In this document: positions 26,041 to 35,243 of the stretch, piece after piece
Position numbering within the stretch: the first letter of the stretch is position 1
How the letters are laid out: each line of letters opens with the position of its first letter
DNA from: Bacteroidota bacterium
Lineage (GTDB): Bacteria > Bacteroidota > Bacteroidia > JAADEI01
NCBI GenBank assembly: GCA_026992635.1
Contig: JALWYU010000078.1
Span: 1-45,225 of the forward strand
Reading direction: 5' to 3'
DNA length: 45,225 bases
Notes under the pieces: model-generated
Database searches by the model: none
What the model was told of the DNA's origin: nothing
Seen by the model: only the letters and a program-made list of their open reading frames with translations
Position numbers and translations under genes: made by a program

Positions 26041-27795
26041 TCACCACGAAACCATCAACGGAACACGATACACCCGGGAAGTCCCCAACCGCCAGAGAAC
26101 AGCAATATAAAACGACGAACCAGAAACCACAACACCCTCAGGCAACCGAACCCGTACCCCATCACCTGCCAAACCCTCCACACTCCAAACATGCACAACC
26201 CGACCCACTAAATCCGTGAGCTGAACCATCCACCTGCCCGACGACGGTAACCGCAAACAAATCCACGAATCTCCACAACTCCACACACGAATCCCAGACG
26301 CAGACACAACACCCGGCACAACCAGCCCGGTCGACGGCGACGACACCCCACGAATCAACACCGGAATAAACACACTATCACGATTCTGGTCAATCACCTG
26401 AAAAACATGAATCCCATTGGGCACCTCACAAAAAACCGAATCGCCCGACCACACATTCGCCGCAGGATTGTAATAAATATAAGGAGGTGCCCCTCCACGA
26501 ACATGCAACGTGACGCGCGCACCCCACGCACAGCCCGCAGACGAAACCGTCGCCCACGCACGCAACCGATCCGCCGTACGAAATCCTACCCACTGCGCAT
26601 TGTTCACCTGACAGAAATCACGCGCATTGACCGGAAACACCATAACCCGTAACTGTTGATTCAGTGGCAACCCCCGCAAATACGCAAATGTATCTGGCGC
26701 TTCCACCAGCGCCTCCTTTACCACCTGACTCCCCTGAAATACACTCACCACATAAAAATCCGCATTCGCAACCGGCGACCAGTGCACAAGCACCTGATCC
26801 GCACTCACCGCCACCGTACGCGGAACACGAAATACCGCCGTAGACGACAATTCCGGCGTATTATCCGTAATGGACTGAATCCACTGACGCGAACCCCACG
26901 TCTGAATCACTGCACGCATATGCTGCATCTGTTCATTAGAAAAGCGCTGCACACAATAATCATCCGCATACGACATGATCAGCGTATGATCCGGATCCAG
27001 CGTATCCCACGGCAACGGACAAAACGACGGCTCCGTCTCGTCACCCTGATAAGGACACGACCACCGATAATTCAAATAATCCGCTCGCGTATCGCAAAAC
27101 CGATCACCACACGTACTGCAATTACTCCCATCTACACACTCCGTGCAGTCAATTTGCGCAAAGGTGTGGGGTAAGCCCAGCCAGTGCCCAATCTCATGGG
27201 AAAGCGTCGCAGAAGGAACCGGCAAATCCCCATTACAGTTGTTGGCAACCGTCACTTCATCCGCCCCACAACACCCAAAACACCCACAAACACCTGGAAC
27301 ACCACAATACGCATTGCTCCCCATAAAAAACACATGCATGTAATTCGCATGCGTCGCCGCATTCTGAACCAGATTTAGACTCGCAGAAGTATTCCCATTG
27401 TACGCGCTGGTATTTTGATACCAGAAAATCGCTTGCGGCGAAACCAAAAACCGAATGCGCGCAGGCGCAAACCGCGCCGTCGCATCACACAACGCCCGAA
27501 AAATCTCATACAATGGCTCGCAACCCGTCCCATCACTCCGACACAAAATATGCAAAGCAATGGGAATGAAAAACGTATCCGAAGACTGACTCCGATCAAC
27601 AACCAATCCCGCCGTACGACCACGGAGTAATTCCACCTGCCAGCCCTGCAACTCCGAACCACACGGATACCGCCACACCGACTGACCCAAAACCCGATCC
27701 ATCACACCCACCACCAACAACAACAAAGCAAACCCCAGCAAACCCCCAACCCAAACACGCACAACACCAACCCCCTTAGTCCGACACCAAACCAT
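26041..27795 (-). CDS. Secreted M43 (pappalysin-like) metalloprotease with T9SS-type tail
   Basis: From MVWCRTKGVG at 27795 the protein is 584 residues; the track ORF runs 143 codons further but those residues mirror the opposite-strand lipoprotein gene. A signal peptide (VWVGGLLGFALLLLVVGVMDRVLGQ) leads into a catalytic domain with the zinc motif SHEIGHWLGLPHTF, a Cys-rich insertion (CTECVDGSNCSTCGDRFCDT) and a Met-turn IMSYADDYC, as in cytophagalysin/pappalysin M43 enzymes. Beta modules follow. The last about 80 residues (MVQLTDLVGRVVHVWSVEGLAG...) resemble a type A T9SS sorting domain. An AAGGGGAG stands 5 nt upstream of the ATG. Likely an extracellular protein-degrading enzyme. Confidence 0.9.
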   Translation of the reverse strand: MVWCRTKGVGVVRVWVGGLLGFALLLLVVGVMDRVLGQSVWRYPCGSELQGWQVELLRGRTAGLVVDRSQSSDTFFIPIALHILCRSDGTGCEPLYEIFRALCDATARFAPARIRFLVSPQAIFWYQNTSAYNGNTSASLNLVQNAATHANYMHVFFMGSNAYCGVPGVCGCFGCCGADEVTVANNCNGDLPVPSATLSHEIGHWLGLPHTFAQIDCTECVDGSNCSTCGDRFCDTRADYLNYRWSCPYQGDETEPSFCPLPWDTLDPDHTLIMSYADDYCVQRFSNEQMQHMRAVIQTWGSRQWIQSITDNTPELSSTAVFRVPRTVAVSADQVLVHWSPVANADFYVVSVFQGSQVVKEALVEAPDTFAYLRGLPLNQQLRVMVFPVNARDFCQVNNAQWVGFRTADRLRAWATVSSAGCAWGARVTLHVRGGAPPYIYYNPAANVWSGDSVFCEVPNGIHVFQVIDQNRDSVFIPVLIRGVSSPSTGLVVPGVVSASGIRVWSCGDSWICLRLPSSGRWMVQLTDLVGRVVHVWSVEGLAGDGVRVRLPEGVVVSGSSFYIAVLWRLGTSRVYRVPLMVSW

Positions 27796-27837
27796 TACTC
27801 TCCCCTTTTGCCAGAAATTTTCCTTTTGAACACATGC

Positions 27838-27856
27838 CCTACCTTTCAAGGTAAGG
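27838..27856. promoter_or_regulatory. Palindrome in the divergent promoter region
   Basis: CCTACCTTTCAAGGTAAGG is a near-perfect inverted repeat (ACCTT-TC-AAGGT core) centred in the 124-bp space between the divergently transcribed protease and lipoprotein-crp genes. It could be an operator for a dimeric regulator, for instance the Crp/Fnr protein encoded nearby, though it is not the standard TTGAT-N4-ATCAA FNR box. Confidence 0.4.
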
Positions 27857-27919
27857 AACTCCTGACAAAATCCAGAAGTTTTTCTCAGTGCAGGGCACAA
27901 ACAGACAAGAACTCCAGCC

Positions 27920-28453
27920 ATGGCGCAAGAACAACCTGTCCACCAACAGAAAAAACACTGGTCCATCCACCTGAAACCCCGCACAACAGCACTCTTCGTC
28001 AGCCTGGCATTGCTGGTCACCTGCCAGAACAACACCAACAACAACAAACCAGAACACCCCACCAAACCCACACCCACCTCCACAATCTCCCCCGCAAAAA
28101 AAGAAGACAACGACGCACCCAGCCAGAAAACTCCCCCTTCCACTCCGCCTTCCCCACACGCTTCCACAAATACACACACGGACGATAAACAGGCAACCCA
28201 CTCCTCCAGCCCCTCTACACACACCTACGCCTGGCAACCACTCATCAATGAATACCACCGCCTATACTGCCAGATGGAGCAACTGGGCGCAATCCAGAAT
28301 AACCCCGCCAACCAGGAAAAAAAGATGGCGCAAATCCGAGCACGCATGGAACAACTCCAAACCCAGATCCACAAAACCATGCAATCCATCCAGGACAGCA
28401 CCGAACAACAAGCCTTCCTCCAGGCAATGGAAAAAATGATTCAATGCCCATAA
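27920..28453 (+). CDS. Putative lipoprotein with C-terminal coiled coil
   Basis: The 177-residue protein has a basic N-terminus, a hydrophobic stretch ALFVSLALLVTC with a lipobox-like Cys near residue 35, a long disordered region rich in Pro/Thr/Ser/Asn, and a helical C-terminus (WQPLINEYHRLYCQMEQLG and KKMAQIRARMEQLQTQIHKTMQS) likely to form a coiled coil. I do not recognise a family. It overlaps the crp/fnr gene by 10 bp, so the two are probably co-transcribed and translationally coupled. Confidence 0.7.
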   Translation: MAQEQPVHQQKKHWSIHLKPRTTALFVSLALLVTCQNNTNNNKPEHPTKPTPTSTISPAKKEDNDAPSQKTPPSTPPSPHASTNTHTDDKQATHSSSPSTHTYAWQPLINEYHRLYCQMEQLGAIQNNPANQEKKMAQIRARMEQLQTQIHKTMQSIQDSTEQQAFLQAMEKMIQCP

Positions 28454-29172
28454 AGAAATCCATTCACGCCCCCATCCCACCCGTCTTCTGCGAAAACTGC
28501 CAGTGCTGGCCCTCCTCCGTCTGGCACCGAATGACACCCGAAGAATACGACCAGCTCATCGTGGAAAAACACTATCAGCGCTTCAAAAAAGGCGAGTACA
28601 TCTTCCGAATCGGACAAACACCGACCGTCCTCTACTGTGTCTACGCCGGAAAAGTCAAACTGGTCCGACACGACGAATATGGCAATATGGTCATTGTCCG
28701 GCTCGCCCGAGAAGGCGACCTCCTGGGCTACCGATCCCTCTTAGGCAATACACCTTACAAAGCCGATGCAATTGCCCTCACCGACGTCTCCGTCTGCACA
28801 ATTCCTGTCCACCTCATCCGAAAAGCCCTCAAAGAAAACCCGGAAGTAACTCAGGCGTTCTTCCAGCGCCTCGCCCAGGACCTCTCCTGGGCAGAAAGCC
28901 GCATCACTGCGATGGCAACCCAATCCGTACGCGAACGCATCATGCATATGCTCCTCTTCCTGGAAATGTTTTTTGGCGTAGACGACGAAGGGTTCATCAA
29001 CCTGCCCCTATCACGCACAGAACTCGCCCAGCTCATCGGAACCGCACCCGAAACACTCATCCGACAACTCCACCGCTTAGAAGAAATGGGTTTCCTTGAA
29101 CTCTCAGGCAAACGACGAATCCGACTCCTCCAAAAAGAAAAAATGCTACAAATCCTGGCACTGGTTGACTAA
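28444..29172 (+). CDS. Crp/Fnr-family regulator with FNR-like cysteines
   Basis: A 242-residue transcription regulator with an N-terminal cyclic-nucleotide-binding-type beta barrel (FKKGEYIFRIGQTPTVLYCVYAGKVKLV, LAREGDLLGYRSLLG), a dimer helix (ITAMATQSVRERIMHMLLFL) and a winged helix-turn-helix (LSRTELAQLIGTAPETLIRQLHRLEEMGFLEL). Cysteines 16, 19 and 21 (FCENCQC) and Cys118 (VSVCTIP) fall where FNR carries its four iron-sulfur ligands, although the third spacing is shorter. Arg/Ser residues of the cAMP pocket are not evident. Redox or oxygen sensing is plausible but unproven. It is convergent with rlmD, 7 bp apart. Confidence 0.88.
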   Translation: MPIKKSIHAPIPPVFCENCQCWPSSVWHRMTPEEYDQLIVEKHYQRFKKGEYIFRIGQTPTVLYCVYAGKVKLVRHDEYGNMVIVRLAREGDLLGYRSLLGNTPYKADAIALTDVSVCTIPVHLIRKALKENPEVTQAFFQRLAQDLSWAESRITAMATQSVRERIMHMLLFLEMFFGVDDEGFINLPLSRTELAQLIGTAPETLIRQLHRLEEMGFLELSGKRRIRLLQKEKMLQILALVD

Positions 29173-29179
29173 ACCCCTA

Positions 29180-30625
29180 TCACGCAACCAGAGAAGAAGA
29201 CGACGCACGCAACAACACAATATTCTCCACATGCGGCGTGTGCGGAAACATATCTATGGGTTGAATGGTCTGAATCGTATACCCCCCTTCATGAACCAGA
29301 TAAGCACAATCCCGGGCTTGCGTAACCGGATTACAACTCACGTACACAATCCGCGACGGACGAACCTGACACAACACCTGTAACACACTGCGCGTCATGC
29401 CACTGCGCGCCGGATCCGTAACCACCAGCGTGGGACGCCAGCCCTCACGAATCAACCGCGGCAACACACGCTTCACATCACCTGCATAAAACACAGCATT
29501 GGGCAAATTATTGAGCTGGGCGTTTTCCCGGGCGCGCTCCACCGCCTCCTGGACAATCTCCACACCGGCAACGCGCCGAACATGCGGGGCAAACAACAGC
29601 GTGAACGTCCCCGTACCACAGTACAAATCCAGAACCGTATCCGTCGGCTCAGGCTGCGCAATCTCTAAGACCCGATCAAACAGCCGATCCACCTGGTACA
29701 AATTCGTCTGAAAAAAGGAACGAGGACCAATCCGAAAGCGCAAACCCAGCACACGCTCCTCAATATATCGCTCGCCCCACAAATGAAAAAACGTAACCCC
29801 CTGACTCAGCGATTCATTCCGTTTGGGATTCACCGCTGTATACCAGGACACCACATGACGTAACCCCGGATACAACTCCTGCTTCATCAATTGAATGACC
29901 GACTCATCCCGACGCGTCAACACCAAAACCACCATCAACGCCTTCTCCTTCGTAATACGTAAAAGCAGAGTTCGCGCCAATCCCCGATGATAATGAGGAT
30001 TATAACCCGGAATCCGATGCCGACGCAAAAACTCCGCAAACGCCGAACGCACCTCCTCCATCTCCACAGGAATAATCCGGCATACCTCTAAGGGAAGAAC
30101 ACGTTCCCACGAACCCCTAGGATGCAACCCCAGAACCGGCTCACCACGAACATCCCCAATAGAAAACTCCATCTTATTGCGAAACCCTTCCGTTACCGGC
30201 GAAGGTAAAACATGTGGAATTGCCAAACCCGTAAATCCACCCACCTGAACAAACGCATCCTCTACAATCGCACGCTTCAACTCCAGCTGAACACTGTACG
30301 GAATATCCTGCCAGGCACAGCCCCCACAAACCCCAAAATGCGGACAAAATGCCTTTTGCCGCCTAGGATGCGCACGAACCACCTCCTCCACAACCGCTTC
30401 TATATAATCACGGCGCTCACGCTGAACACGCACAACCACCTCTTCACCCGGATAACCCCCTTCCACCAAAACCACCTTCCCATTGGGTAAGTGACCCAGC
30501 ATCTTACCGCCAGGCACAACACGCTCTAAACGCAACCGATATCGCGTAACACGACGACCACCACGAACCCCCGAAGAAGAGACAGACCCCCTCCCTGCCG
30601 ACATACCCGACGCCTTCTCAGACAT
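29180..30625 (-). CDS. rlmD: 23S rRNA (uracil-C5)-methyltransferase, RlmD/RumA type
   Basis: A class I SAM methyltransferase with an iron-sulfur cluster, methylating a uracil in 23S rRNA (RlmD or RlmC type; position not assignable). From MSEKASGMSAGRG at 30625 it has 481 residues. A TRAM domain opens it (RYRLRLERVVPGGKMLGHLPNGKVVLVEGGYPGEEV), followed by FCPHFGVCGGCAWQDI and a later Cys (LEVCRIIP) as cluster ligands, SAM motif DLYCGTGTFTLLF, TDPARSGM, and the catalytic YVSCNPVTQARD. The ATG lies inside the end of the ALDH gene (8-bp overlap), indicating coupling. The track start 36 bases upstream is unlikely. Confidence 0.93.
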   Translation of the reverse strand: MSEKASGMSAGRGSVSSSGVRGGRRVTRYRLRLERVVPGGKMLGHLPNGKVVLVEGGYPGEEVVVRVQRERRDYIEAVVEEVVRAHPRRQKAFCPHFGVCGGCAWQDIPYSVQLELKRAIVEDAFVQVGGFTGLAIPHVLPSPVTEGFRNKMEFSIGDVRGEPVLGLHPRGSWERVLPLEVCRIIPVEMEEVRSAFAEFLRRHRIPGYNPHYHRGLARTLLLRITKEKALMVVLVLTRRDESVIQLMKQELYPGLRHVVSWYTAVNPKRNESLSQGVTFFHLWGERYIEERVLGLRFRIGPRSFFQTNLYQVDRLFDRVLEIAQPEPTDTVLDLYCGTGTFTLLFAPHVRRVAGVEIVQEAVERARENAQLNNLPNAVFYAGDVKRVLPRLIREGWRPTLVVTDPARSGMTRSVLQVLCQVRPSRIVYVSCNPVTQARDCAYLVHEGGYTIQTIQPIDMFPHTPHVENIVLLRASSSSLVA

Positions 30626-32201
30626 CAAACCGAATTCCCTGAGCCAGCGGCAATGACTCACCCCAGTTGATCGTTACCGTCTGCCTGCGCATGTACGCTT
30701 TCCAGGCATCGCTCCCGGCTTCTCTACCTCCACCCGTGTCCTTCTCGCCGCCAAACGCACCACCAATCTCCGCACCCGACGTGCCCGTATTCACATTGGC
30801 AATCCCACAATCCGAACCCTTCGCAGACAAAAACAACTCCACCTCCCGAAGATCCGTACTGAAAATCGCTGAAGACAACCCCTGCGGCACACCATTGTTC
30901 AACGCAATCGCCTCTTCTATCTCCCGATAACGAAACACATACAGCAATGGCGCAAAGGTTTCTTCACAGGTAATGGGACATACCGCCGGTGCATACCCAA
31001 TCGCCGGACGAACATACAACCGCGAAGGATAACCCTCTAAAACCTCACCACCATACAACAGCCGACCACCCTCCGCACGCAACTGCTCCTGAGCCGTTAG
31101 AAACGTCTGAACTGCCTCGCCTCCCACTAACGGACCCACATGCACACCTTCCTCTAAGGGATTCCCAATGCGCAACTGCCGATACACCTTAATCAACCGC
31201 TCTACAAACGTATCGTAAATAGACTCGTGCAGGATCAGGCGACGCAACGTCGTACAGCGCTGACCCGCAGTTCCCACCGCCGCAAACACCACAGCACGCA
31301 ACGCCAGATCTAAGTTCGCCGACGGCGTAACAATCGCCGCATTATTCCCGCCCAGCTCCAAGATCGTCCTCCCCAAGCGCGCCGCCACACGTTCCGCCAC
31401 CTTCCTCCCCGCAGAAATAGAACCCGTAAACGACACCAGCGGCACGTCCTTACTGTCCACAAGCACTGAACCAATCGCACCCGACGTGCCCGCCACCACA
31501 TTCACCACACCCTCGGGCAACGACCACCGACGCAAAACACGCGCAACAATCTGCTGAACCGCTAACGCACAAAACGGCGTAACCGACGAAGGCTTCCACA
31601 CCACCGTATCCCCACACACCAAAGCAATCATTGCATTCCACGACCAGACCGCCACCGGAAAATTAAACGCCGTAATCACCGCAACCACACCCAGTGGATG
31701 CCACTGCTCGTACAGCCGATGATGTTCACGCTCCGAAGCCATCGTCAACCCATACAACTGACGCGATAAACCCACGGCAAAATCACACATGTCAATCCAC
31801 TCCTGAACCTCACCCCGTGCCTCCTCTATGATCTTGCCCATCTCCAGAGTGACCAGCCGTGCCAGCTGCTCTTTGTGCCGACGCACTTCATCGGCAATCT
31901 CCCGCACCAGCTGACCACGCTTGGGCGCAGGAATCATTCGCCACACATTAAACGCTTCCTTCGCCCTGCTAACCACCTCTTCCACCTGCTCAGGCGTGGG
32001 CTGATTCACCGTACCCAGCAACTCACCCGTAATCGGCGTATACGACGGCAAAGGCTCTCCCTGCGCATCCAGCCAATCCACACCAGTACTCAACCCCGAC
32101 TGCCCCTCCCTGCGCAACTCAAAATACCGCAAGACGTCCTCCCACACCGCCTGAACCTGCTGACGAACCGATTCCACCGACGACGACGAACCCACCTGCA
32201 T
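30618..32201 (-). CDS. Aldehyde dehydrogenase of the ALDH7 (antiquitin) family
   Basis: An NAD-dependent aldehyde dehydrogenase; ALDH7 enzymes commonly oxidise alpha-aminoadipate semialdehyde in lysine breakdown. The 527-residue protein matches the family throughout: AVITAFNFPVAVWSWNAMIALVCGDTVVWKPS, FTGSISAGRKVAERV, the catalytic Glu in ILELGGNNAAIV, the catalytic Cys in GTAGQRCTTLRRLILHESIYD, CEETFAPLLYVF and the family end IANVNTGTSGAEIGGAFGGEKDTGGGREAGSDAWKAYMRR. No other lysine-catabolic gene is nearby. It follows the M16-like gene by 85 bp and overlaps rlmD. Confidence 0.93.
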   Translation of the reverse strand: MQVGSSSSVESVRQQVQAVWEDVLRYFELRREGQSGLSTGVDWLDAQGEPLPSYTPITGELLGTVNQPTPEQVEEVVSRAKEAFNVWRMIPAPKRGQLVREIADEVRRHKEQLARLVTLEMGKIIEEARGEVQEWIDMCDFAVGLSRQLYGLTMASEREHHRLYEQWHPLGVVAVITAFNFPVAVWSWNAMIALVCGDTVVWKPSSVTPFCALAVQQIVARVLRRWSLPEGVVNVVAGTSGAIGSVLVDSKDVPLVSFTGSISAGRKVAERVAARLGRTILELGGNNAAIVTPSANLDLALRAVVFAAVGTAGQRCTTLRRLILHESIYDTFVERLIKVYRQLRIGNPLEEGVHVGPLVGGEAVQTFLTAQEQLRAEGGRLLYGGEVLEGYPSRLYVRPAIGYAPAVCPITCEETFAPLLYVFRYREIEEAIALNNGVPQGLSSAIFSTDLREVELFLSAKGSDCGIANVNTGTSGAEIGGAFGGEKDTGGGREAGSDAWKAYMRRQTVTINWGESLPLAQGIRFDV

Positions 32202-32286
32202 TCCTTACCTGGATTTTGCATGAAAACGATTGGCAAAACCCGGAAAGTTCCGCTCTCCCACGACCGACTCCCCACCACACCCCCGC

Positions 32287-35205
32287 CTAACGCGTGAACA
32301 AAAACTCACGCGTCAATGGAATCACCTCCCGATCCAGCAACTCCGTAAACGGATTCTCCGGAGCAACCAGAATCAACTGATATGCACCCTCTTGAATCCA
32401 CCGCCGATGCCAGCTGCGCAAACTACCCAGCTGCAACGTATCCAAACGAATAGCCCAATCCAGCGAACCCCCATACACCCACGAACGAAACGCATACCAC
32501 ACCGCCTCCTCCGGATCCGAAGGAACCATTGCCTCAGCAAGCGTCGCCGTCACCCACGCCCACTCAAGTAACTCCATCTGATACGAGGGCTCGGTGATCA
32601 ACCGGGCAGTCTGCGCCCAGGCTTCCTGAACCTCCTCAGCCGGCACCATCAACTCACACACACAATAAACAGGCGCCTCCGACCACATCGGCTCCGTATA
32701 CCCACACTCCAGAGGATACACCGAAAACCGCTGAAACAACAAATTGAGAAACACTTCATGCGCACGCACCACAGGAATATACTCCCGCTTGTACTGAACC
32801 GGCTGAAAATACACCGCTAAATATGCCGTATCATTCTTCGCCCGATAATAGAACAGGGCAGGCGTGCGCTGCGCAACCAGCACCTCACGCAGACGCATAG
32901 CAGGCAAGCGCCACTGAAACCGCTTCGGATAAAACGAGGTACGCACCCACTGAAGCAACGCCCTGCCATCCACCTCTCCCCAAACCAAAATAAACGGAAA
33001 CGACGCAAGAATACTATCCCGGTACAACGCCATCAAATGCGGAGACAAATACTGCAGCTGATCATCCGTGGGACGATACCGATACCGAGAATACTCCCCA
33101 TACAGCACAAACTGCAATGCCGCATCCGCAACCACCCCTATAGAACGTTCTTCCTTTGCCCGGCGTGCCTTCTCCTCATCCTGCAAATACGTGAAGACAT
33201 CCGGACCCAAAACAGGACTGAAAAACACCGCACGAAACGCCACTAAACACGCTGAAACCTCCTCGGGCGGCGCCGTCACCGCCACATGAAACCCTAAGTC
33301 ATCGGCAGAAAATTGAATCGCACACTCATGTTGCGCCAGCCACCGTTGGAACGCCTCGGGCGGCAACGTATCCGCACCTGCACTGTTCCAGGCTTCCGCC
33401 AGTAACGACAACCAGGGATTGTCCAGCGTCCCATAGGGAAACAGAAAATGAATATGGGCGTTGCCATCGGGCGACTGACCCACCCTGAACACAACCGGAA
33501 CACTATCCAGACAAAGCGTATCTACCTGAAAACCCGAAGCCCTCAAATCAGGACGACGCCTCAGCCATTCAACCAACTCCTGCGCACGACGCAAATAACC
33601 CAATGCCTCTTCCGAAAACATCGTCTGTGCCAGCGGCAAAGCAACCGATGGCGGCGAAGACACATCCTCTAACTCCAGTGGCACACCTGGCGACGACGAA
33701 TTCACCGCATAATAGCGAAGGGAAGGCGCCTCCAGCAACCGCCTCGCAACACGACGAACCGCCTCTTCATTCAATGCACTCAGCCTCTGCAAAAACTGCT
33801 CATAGTGCTTCCAGCCCTGACCAAACACCACCTCCGACAAAATATACTCCCAGGACGAAGGATCCGTCAAATCCCGCTGAAAATCACTAATTAACTGACG
33901 GTGCGCCCACGCAAACCGCGCCCGCGAAAACCGACCCTCCGCAACCATCTCCAGTACATTCCGAACAATCCGATACGCACCATTCAACGACTTCTCACCA
34001 TAAGGCTCCTGAGGCACAAAGAAAATCGCAAAGACCCCAGACCGACTCAGCGGAACATAATGCGCATACGCCGAAGTAACCAAGCCCAAAAGCATCAACG
34101 AATCCAGCAACCCCGCATACGCATCATTGTTCAACAAATAACTCAGCAAATAATACGCAGGCGCTTCCTCCGACAAAAGCGGCGCGGCAACCATACCCCA
34201 CATCCCCATCGCATAAGTCGCCCACTTCTCACGAACGACACGTTCACCCTGCCAGCCCGGAGAAAACGCCGGCACCTCCGGAAATGCACGCTGACCACTA
34301 CCGGCACGCCTCCCACCAGAAGACGACTCACCACGAAGCACACCATCTATCACCTGAAACAGCGCACCCGGATCCCGTAACCACTCCCGCGGAAACCCGC
34401 CAATCAAATAAACCACAGTGTTCTGAGGGATATACGCCTGCTCCACAAACCGGTAAATGTGCTTGAGCGTATACGTGGGCAGCGCACGAACCACACCATG
34501 AACGTCCACACTGTAAGGATGACCCCGAAAGAAATGATACAAAAACCGCTCCTGAAAATACGCTACCTCATCCGAACGCAACCGACTAAGCCCCTGATAC
34601 TGAACCTGCAATGCCTCCGGTAAACGCGCATAGCTCCCCGACCACCACAACTTGAGCAACATCTCTAAGGCAAGCAAACTGCTCACTGCAGGCACCTCCA
34701 CCGAAAACATACTCACCTCCTGATCCACAGTAGAATACACCTCCGAAGCACCCAGCAGCTGAAACGACTGATCCACCTCCTGCGGCAACAACACATCATA
34801 AAACTGATTCCAAACCTCCAGATTTGCATACGGAGACTCCGACATCACCAGCTCCCGAGCACCCACAAACGACGACGGACTCGTCACGCCCCACTGACCC
34901 GTCCCACTCCAGAACAAAAAGCGCATCAACGAAGCCGTACCCACCGGAACCCCCGCCAGACTATCCGACGATAACCCCGCACGAACCAGCACACCCACAC
35001 GCACAAAACGTACATGCGGAAGATACACCAGATACACACGCAATCCCGACGAATGCATATGCTCCACCACCTCTAACCCCACAGGCAACCGAAACGACTG
35101 ACTCCACACCCGCCACCCAACCAACAAACCATACACCACAACACAACTCCAAACAACCCACTTACCCATACGTACAAGCCACCCGCTACAAGACCTGCCC
35201 ATCAC
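32287..35205 (-). CDS. M16-type zinc-protease homologue lacking the HxxEH motif
   Basis: The 972-residue protein has a signal peptide (WVVWSCVVVYGLLVGWRVWSQ) and two repeats of the M16 (pitrilysin/insulinase) fold. In the first, VGVLVRAGLSSDSLAGVPVGTASLMRFLFWSGT aligns with the region that normally carries HFLEHM. The His and Glu ligands are missing, and no HxxEH is seen elsewhere. Later blocks fit the family: SDEVAYFQERFLYHFFRGHPYSVDVHG, then IYRFVEQAYIPQNTVVYLIGGF, and in the second half AHIHFLFPYGTLDNPWLSLLAEAWNSAG. Probably a catalytically dead periplasmic partner, as in some paired M16 proteins; no active partner is encoded beside it. A Met 12 residues in (MGKWVV) may be the true start. 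Confidence 0.82.
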   Translation of the reverse strand: MMGRSCSGWLVRMGKWVVWSCVVVYGLLVGWRVWSQSFRLPVGLEVVEHMHSSGLRVYLVYLPHVRFVRVGVLVRAGLSSDSLAGVPVGTASLMRFLFWSGTGQWGVTSPSSFVGARELVMSESPYANLEVWNQFYDVLLPQEVDQSFQLLGASEVYSTVDQEVSMFSVEVPAVSSLLALEMLLKLWWSGSYARLPEALQVQYQGLSRLRSDEVAYFQERFLYHFFRGHPYSVDVHGVVRALPTYTLKHIYRFVEQAYIPQNTVVYLIGGFPREWLRDPGALFQVIDGVLRGESSSGGRRAGSGQRAFPEVPAFSPGWQGERVVREKWATYAMGMWGMVAAPLLSEEAPAYYLLSYLLNNDAYAGLLDSLMLLGLVTSAYAHYVPLSRSGVFAIFFVPQEPYGEKSLNGAYRIVRNVLEMVAEGRFSRARFAWAHRQLISDFQRDLTDPSSWEYILSEVVFGQGWKHYEQFLQRLSALNEEAVRRVARRLLEAPSLRYYAVNSSSPGVPLELEDVSSPPSVALPLAQTMFSEEALGYLRRAQELVEWLRRRPDLRASGFQVDTLCLDSVPVVFRVGQSPDGNAHIHFLFPYGTLDNPWLSLLAEAWNSAGADTLPPEAFQRWLAQHECAIQFSADDLGFHVAVTAPPEEVSACLVAFRAVFFSPVLGPDVFTYLQDEEKARRAKEERSIGVVADAALQFVLYGEYSRYRYRPTDDQLQYLSPHLMALYRDSILASFPFILVWGEVDGRALLQWVRTSFYPKRFQWRLPAMRLREVLVAQRTPALFYYRAKNDTAYLAVYFQPVQYKREYIPVVRAHEVFLNLLFQRFSVYPLECGYTEPMWSEAPVYCVCELMVPAEEVQEAWAQTARLITEPSYQMELLEWAWVTATLAEAMVPSDPEEAVWYAFRSWVYGGSLDWAIRLDTLQLGSLRSWHRRWIQEGAYQLILVAPENPFTELLDREVIPLTREFLFTR

Positions 35206-35243
35206 CCATTACTTTTGCTGAATAACTTACGCTATCCAGCCAT

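Noticed and set aside
27796-28224. N-terminal 143-residue extension of the M43 protease ORF
   Set aside because: It is antisense to the lipoprotein gene, and a clear signal peptide starts at 27795.
19289-29172. A defence or mobile-element island in the accessory region
   Set aside because: No transposase, integrase, nuclease-toxin, restriction or phage-like protein is visible on either strand.
32287-35205. Calling the M16 protein an active zinc protease
   Set aside because: No HxxEH or inverted HxxEH is visible in the translated sequence.
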